Assembly (NCBI GenBank): GCA_050951605.1
Contig: JBMNJJ010000003.1
Location: forward strand, 357,242 to 421,241
Reading direction: 5' to 3'
From: DUTS01 sp050951605
GTDB taxonomy: Bacteria; Bacillota; Peptococcia; DRI-13; DTU073
Length of the DNA: 64,000 nucleotides
Of the stretch, positions 32,168 to 42,520 are shown piece by piece. How positions within the stretch are numbered: the stretch's first letter is position 1; every line of letters begins with the position of its first letter. Both the position numbers and the translations under genes were made by a program. Under the pieces are notes generated by a model that was not told where the DNA came from, made no database searches, and saw only the letters and a list, made by a program, of their open reading frames with translations.

Positions 32168-35100
32168 ATGCGTCAGCCGGTACAGGTTGGAAGAACGACT
32201 AGGGAAAGTTTTGCTCAGATTAAAGAAGTACTAAAAATGCCTAATCTTATTGAGATTCAGCAGAATTCTTATCGATGGTTTTTAAAAGAAGGGATTAGAG
32301 AAATGTTTGAGGACATTTCTCCTATTCAAGATTTCACGGGTAATTTAGTACTGGAGATTATTGATTATAGATTGGAGGAACCTAAGTATTCTGTAGAAGA
32401 ATGTAAAGAGCGGGATGTTACTTATGATGCTCCGATGAGGGTAAAAGCAAGACTCATTAATAAAGAAACCGGTGAAGTTAAAGAACAGGAAGTTTTTATG
32501 GGAGATTTCCCTTTGATGACGGAAAAAGGTACGTTTATTATTAACGGAGCGGAAAGGGTTGTTGTTAGTCAATTAGTAAGGTCCCCCAGTGTTTATTATA
32601 CGGCAGAGATAGATACTAATGGGAAAAAGATTTGTAGTGCGACTATTATTCCCAATCGGGGTGCTTGGTTAGAATTTGAAACTGACGTTAACGAAAATAT
32701 TTATGTTCGAGTAGATAGAACGCGGAAACTTCCCGTAACTGTTTTATTACGGGCGATAGGTTATGGTACAAATGCTCAGATTATTGAGCTTTTTCAAGAT
32801 GATGAGCGGATCCGTTTGACTTTGGAACGTGACCATACAGAATCGGAAGATGAAGCTTTAGTAGAGATTTATAAAAGACTACGTCCGGGGGAACCTCCAA
32901 CGGTAGATAGTGCGAGGTCTTTATTTTATTCGATGTTTTTTGAATCAAGAAGATATGACTTGGCCCGTGTGGGAAGATATAAACTTAATAAAAAATTAAA
33001 ATTAAATGTTGCCCCTGAAATAAAACATTTAACTAAAGAAGATATAGTAGGTACTGTTAAGTATCTTTTGCTTTTGATGAAAGGGGAAGGAAAACCTGAT
33101 GATATTGACCATTTAGGTAATCGGCGTTTGCGTTCTGTAGGAGAATTGTTACAGAATCAGTTTCGGATAGGGTTATCTCGTATGGAAAGAGTAGTTAGGG
33201 AGAGAATGACTATCCAAGATGTTGATGTAATTACTCCGCAAGTATTAATTAATATTCGCCCAGTAGTGGCGGCAATTAAAGAGTTTTTTGGTTCAAGTCA
33301 ACTTTCTCAGTTTATGGACCAAACAAATCCTTTAGCGGAGTTAACTCATAAGAGAAGGTTAAGTGCTTTGGGCCCTGGTGGTTTATCTAGAGAAAGGGCC
33401 GGTTTCGAAGTTCGTGATGTGCATTATTCTCATTATGGCAGAATGTGCCCTATTGAAACTCCTGAAGGACCTAATATTGGTTTGATTGGTTCATTAAGTT
33501 CTTATGCTCGGGTTAATCAATTCGGATTTATTGAGACACCTTATCGCAAAGTAGATAAGGCTACAGGCAAGGTAACAGAGGAAATTGTTTATATGTCTGC
33601 TGATGAGGAAGATAATTATGTTATTGCTCAAGCTAATGCTCTTTTAGATGATGAGGGTAAATTTGTTAATCCTAAAGTTAATGTTCGTTATGCTGATGAG
33701 ATATTAGAAGTTTCCACGTCTCAGGTAGATTATATGGACGTTTCTCCGAAACAAGTGGTCTCTATTGCTACGGCTTTGATTCCGTTTCTAGAGCATGATG
33801 ATGCTAACCGTGCCTTAATGGGGGCAAATATGCAACGCCAGGCGGTGCCTCTTTTAAAAACGGAGTCTCCTCTTGTGGGTACCGGCGAAGAATATAAAGC
33901 GGCTAAAGACTCCGGTGTAGTGATGACTGCCCGCCATTCCGGTATTGTAGAACGAGTTACGGCTAATGAAATAAATATCAAAACCGAGCAGGGTGAATTA
34001 GAACGATATAAATTAACTAAGTTTGCTCGCTCTAATCAGGGTACTTGTATTAATCAAAAACCGATTGTTATCAAGGGTGAATGGGTTGAACAGGATCAGG
34101 TTATTGCTGACGGTCCTTCTACAGACCAAGGAGAACTTGCTTTAGGACGAAATGTTCTGATCGCCTTTATGACATGGGAAGGCTATAATTATGAAGATGC
34201 TATTTTGATTAGTAGTAAACTAGTTAAGGAGGATTATTTTACTTCTATTCATATCGAAGAATATGAATGTGATGCACGTGATACAAAATTGGGACCGGAA
34301 GAAATCACTTGTGATATACCAAATGTAGGCGCAGATGTTTTAAAAGACTTAGATGAGCGTGGTATTATTAGAATTGGTGCTGAAGTTAGACCGGGAGATA
34401 TTTTAGTAGGTAAGGTTACGCCTAAGGGTGAAACTGAATTAACTGCAGAAGAAAGATTGTTACGAGCTATTTTCGGAGAAAAGGCCAGAGAGGTAAGAGA
34501 TACTTCTTTGCGTGTTCCGCATGGTGAGGGCGGGAAGATAGTTGATGTAAAAGTATTTACGAGAGAAAATGGGGACGAATTGACTCCTGGTGTGAACCAA
34601 ATTGTTCGTGTTTATATTGCTCAGAAGAGGAAGGTTTCTGAGGGAGACAAAATGGCGGGAAGACATGGTAATAAAGGTGTTATTTCTCGTATTCTTCCGG
34701 AAGAGGATATGCCCTTTTTGCCTGATGGGACTCCCATAGAAATAGTTTTAAATCCCTTAGGGGTTCCCTCACGGATGAATATCGGACAGGTATTAGAAAC
34801 ACATTTAGGTTGGGCAGCTAAGGCGTTAGGCATAAAGGTAGCAACTCCCGTATTTGATGGTGCCACAGAGGATGATATTATTAAAATTTTACAAGAAGCT
34901 AATCTACCTGCTACGGGGAAATCAATACTTTATGATGGCAGAACTGGATCACCGTTTGATAATGAAATCACAGTAGGTTACATGTATATGTTGAAATTAG
35001 CCCATTTAGTAGATGATAAAATTCATGCTCGTTCTACCGGCCCTTATTCTTTAGTTACACAACAACCATTGGGAGGTAAAGCCCAGTTTGGTGGACAACG

Positions 35101-35464
35101 TTTTGGGGAGATGGAAGTATGGGCTTTAGAGGCTTATGGAGCAGCATATACTTTACAAGAAATGTTAACAGTTAAGTCTGATGATATTGTAGGTCGAGTA
35201 AAAACATATGAGGCTATTGTTAAAGGGGATAATGTGCCAGAACCCGGTGTCCCGGAATCGTTTAAGGTTTTGATTAAAGAATTACAAAGTTTAGCTTTGG
35301 ATGTTAAAGTTCTTTCTGAAGATGAAGAGGAAATCGAAATTCAAGATGATGACGATGATATTAGCCAAGCGGCAAAAGAATTAGGTTTAGATGTCCATAC
35401 ATTTGAAGAGCAAAAACAGGAAGAGCAAAAACAGGAAGAGCAAAAACAGGAAGAGCAAAAATAA
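32168..35464 (+). CDS. rpoB: RNA polymerase beta subunit
   Basis: 1098 residues. Landmarks are FGSSQLSQFMDQTNPL with the RKRRLSALGPGG-type rifampicin region, YEDAILISSKLVKEDYFTSIHIEEYECD, and GDKMAGRHGNKGV near the C-terminus. It forms the active-centre cleft with RpoC. ATG 32168 (MRQPVQVGR) is chosen because the in-frame ATG at 32090 lies on the leader hairpin. The C-terminus is unusual: a low-complexity tail of four EEQKQ repeats encoded by a 15-base tandem repeat. rpoC follows immediately. Confidence 0.98.
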   Translation: MRQPVQVGRTTRESFAQIKEVLKMPNLIEIQQNSYRWFLKEGIREMFEDISPIQDFTGNLVLEIIDYRLEEPKYSVEECKERDVTYDAPMRVKARLINKETGEVKEQEVFMGDFPLMTEKGTFIINGAERVVVSQLVRSPSVYYTAEIDTNGKKICSATIIPNRGAWLEFETDVNENIYVRVDRTRKLPVTVLLRAIGYGTNAQIIELFQDDERIRLTLERDHTESEDEALVEIYKRLRPGEPPTVDSARSLFYSMFFESRRYDLARVGRYKLNKKLKLNVAPEIKHLTKEDIVGTVKYLLLLMKGEGKPDDIDHLGNRRLRSVGELLQNQFRIGLSRMERVVRERMTIQDVDVITPQVLINIRPVVAAIKEFFGSSQLSQFMDQTNPLAELTHKRRLSALGPGGLSRERAGFEVRDVHYSHYGRMCPIETPEGPNIGLIGSLSSYARVNQFGFIETPYRKVDKATGKVTEEIVYMSADEEDNYVIAQANALLDDEGKFVNPKVNVRYADEILEVSTSQVDYMDVSPKQVVSIATALIPFLEHDDANRALMGANMQRQAVPLLKTESPLVGTGEEYKAAKDSGVVMTARHSGIVERVTANEINIKTEQGELERYKLTKFARSNQGTCINQKPIVIKGEWVEQDQVIADGPSTDQGELALGRNVLIAFMTWEGYNYEDAILISSKLVKEDYFTSIHIEEYECDARDTKLGPEEITCDIPNVGADVLKDLDERGIIRIGAEVRPGDILVGKVTPKGETELTAEERLLRAIFGEKAREVRDTSLRVPHGEGGKIVDVKVFTRENGDELTPGVNQIVRVYIAQKRKVSEGDKMAGRHGNKGVISRILPEEDMPFLPDGTPIEIVLNPLGVPSRMNIGQVLETHLGWAAKALGIKVATPVFDGATEDDIIKILQEANLPATGKSILYDGRTGSPFDNEITVGYMYMLKLAHLVDDKIHARSTGPYSLVTQQPLGGKAQFGGQRFGEMEVWALEAYGAAYTLQEMLTVKSDDIVGRVKTYEAIVKGDNVPEPGVPESFKVLIKELQSLALDVKVLSEDEEEIEIQDDDDDISQAAKELGLDVHTFEEQKQEEQKQEEQKQEEQK
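35405..35461 (+). repeat. 15-base tandem repeat at the 3' end of rpoB
   Basis: GAAGAGCAAAAACAG is present nearly four times in perfect tandem (35405-35419, 35420-35434, 35435-35449, partial 35450-35461), encoding EEQKQ repeats up to the stop codon. Perfect copies suggest recent slippage. Confidence 0.97.
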
Positions 35465-35525
35465 AAAAGGGTAGTTGGCACGGAATTTTTTAAGAAATAT
35501 AACATGGAAGGGAGAGGGTCTCCTG

Positions 35526-38500
35526 TTGGATGTTAACAATTTTGATCAGATGAGGATTGGCTTAGCTTCACCTGAACAAGTTCGTGCTTGGTCTAGTGGA
35601 GAAGTAAAAAAACCTGAGACAATAAATTACCGTACTTTAAAATCTGAACGTGAGGGGCTGTTTTGTGAGAAAATCTTTGGTCCTACGCGTGATTGGGAAT
35701 GTCATTGTGGGAAGTATAAAAGAGTGCGTTATAAAGGTATAGTTTGTGATCGCTGTGGAGTAGAGGTTACGAAATCTAAGGTGCGTCGAGAAAGATTAGG
35801 ACACATTGAATTGGCAGCGCCATGCTCTCATATTTGGTATTTTAAAGGCATCCCTAGCCGTATGGGTTTAATTTTAGATATTTCTCCTCGTTCATTGGAG
35901 AAAGTACTTTATTTTGTTTCATATATAGTTATAGACCCAGGTGATACACCCTTAATGAAAAAGCAACTTTTAACAGAATCTGAATATAGGGAGAATAAAG
36001 AGAAATACGGAAATAGGTTTCAGGCGGGCATGGGTGCTGAAGCGATTAGAGTGCTCCTAGAGGAAATGGATTTAGAAAAAATGGCTGCGGAGCTTAGGAC
36101 TGAGGTGCGTGAAACTACCGGTCAGCGTAGGATTAGGGCAACTAGGAGATTAGAGGTTGTAGAAGCCTTCAAAAACTCAGGTAATCGCCCTGAATGGATG
36201 ATTCTTGATGTAATTCCGGTAATTCCACCGGAATTACGCCCTATGGTACAGTTGGATGGTGGCAGGTTTGCCACTTCTGACCTTAATGACTTATATCGGC
36301 GAGTCATTAATCGTAATAATCGTTTAAAAAGATTATTAGATCTAGGAGCTCCGAATATTATTGTCCGTAATGAAAAAAGAATGTTACAAGAGGCGGTTGA
36401 TGCTTTAATTGATAATGGTCGGCGTGGGCGTCCTGTTACCGGACCGGGGAACAGACCTTTGAAATCTTTGAGCGATATGCTCAAAGGAAAGCAAGGACGT
36501 TTTCGCCAGAATTTATTAGGTAAACGTGTTGACTATTCGGGTCGTTCTGTGATTGTAGTAGGACCGGAATTAAAATTACATCAATGTGGTTTACCTAGAG
36601 AAATGGCTTTAGAGCTTTTTAAGCCTTTTGTCATGAAAAAATTAGTGGAAGATGGTCATGCTCATAATATTAAAAGTGCCAAACGTATGGTAGAAAGAAT
36701 GCGTGATGAGGTTTGGGATGTTTTAGAGGAAATTATAAAAGATCATCCCGTACTTTTAAATAGAGCACCAACGTTGCATCGCTTAGGGATACAAGCTTTT
36801 GAACCGGTTTTGATTGAAGGGAGAGCTTTACAAATTCATCCTTTAGTTTGTACTGCTTATAATGCTGACTTTGATGGTGACCAAATGGCTGTTCATGTGC
36901 CTCTTTCTGCAGAAGCACAAGCCGAAGCTCGACTTCTGATGTTATCATCATATAATATTCTTAATCCTAAAGATGGAAGACCGGTAGTTACCCCTACACA
37001 AGATATGGTCTTAGGAGTTTTTTATTTAACTATGGATAAACCTCTTACACGAGAAAAAATGAGAATATTTTGTAGCGACGAGGAGGCTATGTTTTCCTAT
37101 GAAACGGGGGCAGTTACCCTTCATGAACCTGTTAAGGTGAAAAAGAAGGGCAAGCTTATCGAAACTACTGTGGGTAGGATTCTTTTTAATCAGGCGATAC
37201 CTTCTGAATTAGGCTATTACAATGAAGTTATAAGTAAAAAACAATTAGGTCAAATTGTCTCTAAGTGTTATTTTACTTTGGGGGATGAAGTTACTGCCAA
37301 AATGCTTGATGAAATCAAAAGACTTGGTTTTACTTATTCCACCAGAGCCGGAATAACTATTGGAATTACAGATATTGTTATTCCGGAAAAGAAAAAAGTA
37401 ATTTTGGCTGAGGCGGAAAAACAGGTTGAAACGATTCAAAATCAATTTAAACGTGGTTTGATAACGGAAGAAGAACGTTATCAGTTAGTGATTGATGTTT
37501 GGAATAGAGGCACTGAAGAGGTTACCGATGCCTTACTAGAAGAATTAGACCATTTTAATCCTGTCTATATGATGGCTATTTCGGGTGCTCGTGGAAATAT
37601 TCAGCAGATTCGTCAATTGGCTGGAATGCGTGGTTTGATGGCCGATCCTTCCGGACGTACGATTGAGTTGCCTATTAAATCAAATTTCCGTGATGGCTTA
37701 GCTGTTTTAGAATATTTTATTTCGACACATGGTGCTCGTAAAGGATTGGCAGATACAGCGTTAAGGACAGCAGATTCCGGATATCTTACTAGACGCCTTG
37801 TGGATGTAGCTCAAGATGTGATCGTTCGAGAAGAAGATTGTGGAACGAATACGGGAATCTACGTGGAAGAAATTAAAGATGGAGCAGAGGCGATCGAGTT
37901 TTTAGCGGAAAGAATTATTGGGCGTGTTACGATGGAGGATATTATTCATCCTGAAACAGGAGAAGTTATTGTTCCGGCTCAAACAGAAATCACCGATGAT
38001 GATGCGGTGAATATTATGAAGGCTGGAATTAGAAAGGTGTATATCAGATCAATCTTAACGTGTAAAAGCCGGCATGGTGTTTGTTGTAAATGCTATGGTC
38101 GTAACTTAGCGACAGGAAGAAAGGTTGAGGTTGGTGAAGCAGTAGGGACAATTGCGGCTCAATCAATTGGTGAACCTGGGACACAGTTGACGATGCGTAC
38201 ATTCCATACAGGTGGGGTGGCCGGTGATGATATTACGCAAGGTTTACCTCGTGTTGAAGAGCTTTTTGAAGCTAGAAAACCGAAGGGGCAAGCAATTATT
38301 ACGGAAGTTGACGGTGAGGTAAAAATAAATGACCTGAAGGGACGTAAAGAAATTGAAATAATTCATTCTGGTGAAGGAAAATATAATTACCAAGTACCTT
38401 TTGGTTCAAGACTTAAAGTAAAAGATGGACAAATAATTGAAGCAGGCGATGAGTTAACGGAAGGATCAATTAATCCTCATGAACTTTTAAAGATTAAAGG

Positions 38501-38981
38501 TGTTCGTGGTGTTCAGGCATATTTGTTAAGGGAAGTACAGAGAGTTTATCGCCTACAAGGTGTAGATATTAGTGATAAACATATTGAAGTGATTATTAGA
38601 CAAATGTTGCGGAAAGTAAAAGTTGAAGACCCTGGTGATACTGAACTTTTACCCGGCGGTTTAATTGATATTTTTAAATTTGAAGAAGAAAATGCTAAGG
38701 TTTCCGCTAAAAAGGAAAAGCCTGCTAAAGCTAAACCTGTGCTTTTGGGAATTACTAAGGCCTCTTTAGCTACGGAGTCTTTCTTGTCGGCAGCTTCTTT
38801 CCAAGAAACGACTCGTGTGCTTACGGAAGCGGCTATCAAAGGAAAAACGGATCCTTTGTTAGGATTAAAAGAAAATGTAATTATTGGGAAGTTGGTTCCC
38901 GCCGGTACTGGGATATCGAGGTATCGTAATCTTAAAGTTGAAGTAAATGACGAAACTTCTGTAAAAACAACGGAAGAATAA
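35526..38981 (+). CDS. rpoC: RNA polymerase beta' subunit
   Basis: 1151 residues. Zinc-binding N-terminus (CHCGKYKRVRYKGIVCDRC), the catalytic NADFDGDQMAVH motif with three Mg-binding aspartates, the bridge helix and trigger-loop region, and a second zinc cluster CKSRHGVCCKCYG. TTG 35526 (LDVNNFDQMRIG) is chosen because GGAGAGGG lies eight bases before it and it gives the usual N-terminus; a TTG at 35475 is in frame but would add 17 residues. A consensus promoter follows the gene. Confidence 0.97.
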   Translation: MDVNNFDQMRIGLASPEQVRAWSSGEVKKPETINYRTLKSEREGLFCEKIFGPTRDWECHCGKYKRVRYKGIVCDRCGVEVTKSKVRRERLGHIELAAPCSHIWYFKGIPSRMGLILDISPRSLEKVLYFVSYIVIDPGDTPLMKKQLLTESEYRENKEKYGNRFQAGMGAEAIRVLLEEMDLEKMAAELRTEVRETTGQRRIRATRRLEVVEAFKNSGNRPEWMILDVIPVIPPELRPMVQLDGGRFATSDLNDLYRRVINRNNRLKRLLDLGAPNIIVRNEKRMLQEAVDALIDNGRRGRPVTGPGNRPLKSLSDMLKGKQGRFRQNLLGKRVDYSGRSVIVVGPELKLHQCGLPREMALELFKPFVMKKLVEDGHAHNIKSAKRMVERMRDEVWDVLEEIIKDHPVLLNRAPTLHRLGIQAFEPVLIEGRALQIHPLVCTAYNADFDGDQMAVHVPLSAEAQAEARLLMLSSYNILNPKDGRPVVTPTQDMVLGVFYLTMDKPLTREKMRIFCSDEEAMFSYETGAVTLHEPVKVKKKGKLIETTVGRILFNQAIPSELGYYNEVISKKQLGQIVSKCYFTLGDEVTAKMLDEIKRLGFTYSTRAGITIGITDIVIPEKKKVILAEAEKQVETIQNQFKRGLITEEERYQLVIDVWNRGTEEVTDALLEELDHFNPVYMMAISGARGNIQQIRQLAGMRGLMADPSGRTIELPIKSNFRDGLAVLEYFISTHGARKGLADTALRTADSGYLTRRLVDVAQDVIVREEDCGTNTGIYVEEIKDGAEAIEFLAERIIGRVTMEDIIHPETGEVIVPAQTEITDDDAVNIMKAGIRKVYIRSILTCKSRHGVCCKCYGRNLATGRKVEVGEAVGTIAAQSIGEPGTQLTMRTFHTGGVAGDDITQGLPRVEELFEARKPKGQAIITEVDGEVKINDLKGRKEIEIIHSGEGKYNYQVPFGSRLKVKDGQIIEAGDELTEGSINPHELLKIKGVRGVQAYLLREVQRVYRLQGVDISDKHIEVIIRQMLRKVKVEDPGDTELLPGGLIDIFKFEEENAKVSAKKEKPAKAKPVLLGITKASLATESFLSAASFQETTRVLTEAAIKGKTDPLLGLKENVIIGKLVPAGTGISRYRNLKVEVNDETSVKTTEE

Positions 38982-38983
38982 TC

Positions 38984-39013
38984 TTGACAGCGGACAGTTT
39001 GCAGTGATAGAAT
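38984..39013 (+). promoter_or_regulatory. Promoter of the L7Ae-like gene and str operon
   Basis: TTGACA (38984-38989), an 18-base spacer and TAGAAT (39008-39013), beginning two bases after the rpoC stop codon. Confidence 0.7.
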
Positions 39014-39061
39014 ACGTAAGTGTGCATTATTTATGTTGTGTTCGAAGGGGGTAAAGCTTTA

Positions 39062-39307
39062 ATGCACAGGCTTAGAGATGGGCAAAAAAAAGCAATAGGC
39101 TTTAAGCAATCTTTTAAAGCGGTAGTACGAGGCTTGGCAGTTGTAGTTTATGTAGCTAAAGATAGTGCAGCTAAAATTCGTTTACCTCTTTTGGAGGCAT
39201 GTGCTAAGCAAGAAGTACCTGTTGTTGAAGTGGAAACAATGTTGGAATTAGGCAAAGCTTGTAAGATTCAGGTAGGAGCTTCTGCTGCGGCAGTTATTAA
39301 AGATTAA
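39062..39307 (+). CDS. L7Ae-family RNA-binding protein (YbxF/RplGB-like)
   Basis: 81 residues of the L7Ae/L30e fold (AVVVYVAKDSAAKIRLPLLEACAKQEVPVV), which binds kink-turn RNA. It occupies the position of Bacillus ybxF between rpoC and rpsL. ATG 39062 gives the normal length; an in-frame ATG at 39020 precedes the GAAGGGGG site. The target RNA is not known from the sequence. Confidence 0.9.
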   Translation: MHRLRDGQKKAIGFKQSFKAVVRGLAVVVYVAKDSAAKIRLPLLEACAKQEVPVVEVETMLELGKACKIQVGASAAAVIKD

Positions 39308-39336
39308 TGTATGTATAATTAGGAATGCATAATGAA

Positions 39337-39359
39337 ATAAATTCGAACTTCGAATTTAT
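39337..39359. promoter_or_regulatory. Perfect AT-rich palindrome before rpsL
   Basis: ATAAATTCGAA and TTCGAATTTAT form an 11-base perfect inverted repeat around a single C, ending one base before the GGAAGGAGG site of rpsL. It could be a protein-binding site or an mRNA hairpin near the ribosome binding site. Confidence 0.7.
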
Positions 39360-39379
39360 GGGAAGGAGGTGGGTGAGAG

Positions 39380-39769
39380 ATGCCAACAATTAACCAGCTT
39401 GTGAAAAAAGGTAGAAAGATGATTGGAAAGAAATCAACGGCTCCGGCCTTAAAAGAGTGCCCACAAAAAAGAGGTGTTTGCACGAGGGTGTATACAACAA
39501 CACCTAAAAAGCCTAATTCCGCTTTGCGGAAAGTGGCTAGGGTTAGATTAACAAATGGTCTGGAGGTTAGTGCTTATATCCCCGGCATTGGTCATAATCT
39601 TCAGGAACACTCTGTTGTTTTAGTTCGCGGTGGTAGAATTAAGGATTTACCTGGGGTTAGATACCACATTGTGAGAGGAGCTTTAGATACTGCTGGGGTA
39701 CAAGAACGAAGCCAGAGCCGTTCCAAATATGGTGCGAAAAAACCAAAAGCAGCTGCTGCTAAAAAGTAA
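39380..39769 (+). CDS. rpsL: 30S ribosomal protein S12
   Basis: 129 residues. Conserved decoding-centre segments TTPKKPNSALRKVARVRL and PGIGHNLQEHSVVLVRGGRIKDLPGVRYH. The lysine of KKPNSA is the classical streptomycin-resistance position and is wild type here. It has a slightly extended Ala/Lys-rich C-terminus. First ribosomal gene of the str operon. Confidence 0.98.
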   Translation: MPTINQLVKKGRKMIGKKSTAPALKECPQKRGVCTRVYTTTPKKPNSALRKVARVRLTNGLEVSAYIPGIGHNLQEHSVVLVRGGRIKDLPGVRYHIVRGALDTAGVQERSQSRSKYGAKKPKAAAAKK

Positions 39770-39830
39770 AAAACAGTAATAAGCAAATTATGCATTAATT
39801 AGCCTCATTTGTTAAAAAGGGGGGAGAAAG

Positions 39831-40301
39831 ATGTCTAGAAAAGGGAATACACCTGTAAGAGAAGTTTTGTTTGATCCTATTTATGAATCTAAGTTAGTAA
39901 CGAAAATAATTAATAAAGTTATGTCTGATGGTAAAAGAGGAAGTGCTGAAAAAATTTTTTATAATGCCTTAAAAATTGTGGAAGAAAAAACTGGTCAAGA
40001 AGGTTTGGAAGTATTAGAACAAGCTTTAAAAAATATTATGCCAGTATTGGAAGTGAAAGCGCGTAGAGTAGGTGGGGCTAATTATCAAGTTCCAGTAGAA
40101 GTTCGACCTGAACGGAAGGAAGCTTTAGGAATAAGATGGTTAGTTACATTTGCTCGTAAACGTGGGGAGAAAACTATGGAACAAAGACTTGCCGCGGAAA
40201 TTCTTGATGCTTTTAATAATGTAGGTGGAGCTGTAAAGAAAAGAGAGGAAGTTCATAAAATGGCGGAAGCTAATAAGGCTTTTGCTCATTATCGGTGGTA
40301 A
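39831..40301 (+). CDS. rpsG: 30S ribosomal protein S7
   Basis: 156 residues. SRKGNTPVREVLFDPIYESK at the N-terminus and GGANYQVPVEV in the middle. A primary 16S rRNA binder that organises the 30S head. AAAGGGGGGA site. Follows rpsL and precedes fusA, classical str order. Confidence 0.98.
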   Translation: MSRKGNTPVREVLFDPIYESKLVTKIINKVMSDGKRGSAEKIFYNALKIVEEKTGQEGLEVLEQALKNIMPVLEVKARRVGGANYQVPVEVRPERKEALGIRWLVTFARKRGEKTMEQRLAAEILDAFNNVGGAVKKREEVHKMAEANKAFAHYRW

Positions 40302-40397
40302 AAATTCTCCCCTCAGTAATACGCCGGCTGAAAATATTTTTTAAAATTATAAAGTAGAGTTAGTGGCCATTCAGTCTTAAGAAGGGGGGCTAAAGTC

Positions 40398-42482
40398 ATG
40401 ACAAGGCAAATTACGTTAGATAAAATAAGGAATATAGGAATTATGGCACATATCGATGCCGGAAAGACAACAACCACGGAGAGAATTCTCTTTTATACTG
40501 GTCGTGTACACAAAATTGGTGAAGTGCATGATGGCGCTGCTACTATGGATTGGATGGTTCAAGAGCAGGAAAGAGGAATTACGATTACATCAGCGGCTAC
40601 TACGTGTCACTGGAAAGATTATCAGATTAATATTATTGACACGCCTGGGCACGTTGATTTTACCGTAGAGGTCGAACGTTCTTTACGTGTACTAGATGGT
40701 GCAGTGGCTGTTTTTTGTTCGGTAGGTGGTGTAGAACCGCAATCCGAAACTGTGTGGCGTCAGGCTGATAAATATGGGGTGCCTCGAATTGCCTATATTA
40801 ATAAAATGGATAGAGTGGGTGCAGACTTTTTTAGAGGAATTAAGATGATTAAGGAAAGGTTGGGAGCCCATCCCGTACCTATTCAGTTACCTATCGGTGC
40901 TGAGGATAAATTCAGTGGAATTATCGATTTACTAAAAATGAAGGCATATCATTATCTTGATGACCTTGGCACAAAGAGTGAAGAGGATGATATTCCTGAG
41001 GATATGTTGGAGTTAGCCAAGAAGTATCGTGAAAAAATGGTGGAAGCGGTAGCCGAAACAGATGAGACGCTTTTGGAAAAATATATTGAGGGAGAAGAAA
41101 TTACTGAAGAGGAATTGATTCGGGGCCTGCGTAAGGGCACATTAAATGTACAAATTACTCCTGTTGTTTGCGGTTCTTCTTTCAAAAATAAAGGGATTCA
41201 ATTTTTGCTAGATGCCGTAACAAATTTTCTGCCCTCTCCTTTGGATGTACCTGCTATTGAAGGTGTAAATCCGGTGACAGGTAATGATGAGGAAAGACAT
41301 GCTCGTGATGAGGAGCCATTTTCGGCTTTAGCTTTTAAGATTATGACGGATCCTTATGTAGGGAAATTAGCTTTCTTCCGGGTTTACTCGGGGACATTAA
41401 AGTCAGGTTCTTATATTTATAATTCAACGACAGAGAAAAGAGAAAGGGTTAGTCGTATTTTGCGGATGCATGCTAATCACCGTGAAGAAGTTGAGGAAGT
41501 GTATGCGGGAGATATTGCGGCAGCTGTTGGTTTTAAAGAGATTACGACAGGGGATACTCTTTCTGATGAAAACGACCCAATTATTCTTGAATCAATGCAA
41601 TTTCCTGAACCGGTTATTGATGTAGCTATTGAACCGAAAACAAGGGCTGACCAAGATAAAATGGGGCTAGCTTTAGCACGTTTAGCTGAGGAAGATCCTA
41701 CTTTCCGGACTCATATGGATCCGGAAACCGGTCAAACAATTATATCCGGAATGGGTGAATTGCATTTGGAGATTATTGCTGACCGTCTTTTGCGAGAATT
41801 TAAAGTAAATGCTAAGGTAGGGAGACCTCAGGTTGCTTATAAAGAAACAATCCGTTCCAAGGTAAAGGCTGTAGGTAAATTTATTCGGCAGTCAGGAGGG
41901 CGGGGACAGTATGGTCACTGTGAAATAGAATTAGAACCTCTTGAACCGGGAAGTGGATATGAATTTGTTAGTAAAATTGTTGGTGGTGCTATTCCTAAAG
42001 AATATATTCCTCATGTGGATAATGGAATTAGAGAAGCGATGGAAACCGGGGTCTTGGCCGGATATCCGATGATTGACATGCGTGCTACTCTTTATGATGG
42101 TTCTTATCATGAGGTAGATTCATCAGAAATGGCTTTTAAAATTGCCGGTTCCATGGCTTTGAAAGATGGTGTGGCTAAAGCCGACCCTGTACTTTTGGAA
42201 CCAATTATGAAAGTGGAAGTAGTTGTTCCAGAAGAGTATATGGGTGATGTGATAGGGGACATTAATGCTCGGCGAGGCAGAATTGAAGGAATGGAAGCCA
42301 GAGCAGGAGCACAGGTAATTAGAGGTTTTGTTCCCTTGGCGGAAATGTTTGGCTATGCTACAGATTTAAGGTCTAAAACACAAGGTCGTGGTATTTATGT
42401 GATGCAGTTTTCTCATTATGAAGAAACGCCTAAAAATATCACTGAGGACATTATTGCTAAACGTCAAGGTAAAGATGTATAA
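40398..42482 (+). CDS. fusA: Elongation factor G
   Basis: 694 residues. Translocation GTPase with G1 AHIDAGKTT, G3 DTPGHVDF and G4 NKMDR, followed by domains II-V (GRPQVAYKETI, then RGRIEGMEAR near the C-terminus). AAGGGGGG precedes the ATG. Located between rpsG and the second tuf gene. Confidence 0.98.
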   Translation: MTRQITLDKIRNIGIMAHIDAGKTTTTERILFYTGRVHKIGEVHDGAATMDWMVQEQERGITITSAATTCHWKDYQINIIDTPGHVDFTVEVERSLRVLDGAVAVFCSVGGVEPQSETVWRQADKYGVPRIAYINKMDRVGADFFRGIKMIKERLGAHPVPIQLPIGAEDKFSGIIDLLKMKAYHYLDDLGTKSEEDDIPEDMLELAKKYREKMVEAVAETDETLLEKYIEGEEITEEELIRGLRKGTLNVQITPVVCGSSFKNKGIQFLLDAVTNFLPSPLDVPAIEGVNPVTGNDEERHARDEEPFSALAFKIMTDPYVGKLAFFRVYSGTLKSGSYIYNSTTEKRERVSRILRMHANHREEVEEVYAGDIAAAVGFKEITTGDTLSDENDPIILESMQFPEPVIDVAIEPKTRADQDKMGLALARLAEEDPTFRTHMDPETGQTIISGMGELHLEIIADRLLREFKVNAKVGRPQVAYKETIRSKVKAVGKFIRQSGGRGQYGHCEIELEPLEPGSGYEFVSKIVGGAIPKEYIPHVDNGIREAMETGVLAGYPMIDMRATLYDGSYHEVDSSEMAFKIAGSMALKDGVAKADPVLLEPIMKVEVVVPEEYMGDVIGDINARRGRIEGMEARAGAQVIRGFVPLAEMFGYATDLRSKTQGRGIYVMQFSHYEETPKNITEDIIAKRQGKDV

Positions 42483-42520
42483 ATTGAAAAATTAAATTAT
42501 AAAAGGAGGAAGAGATTATA

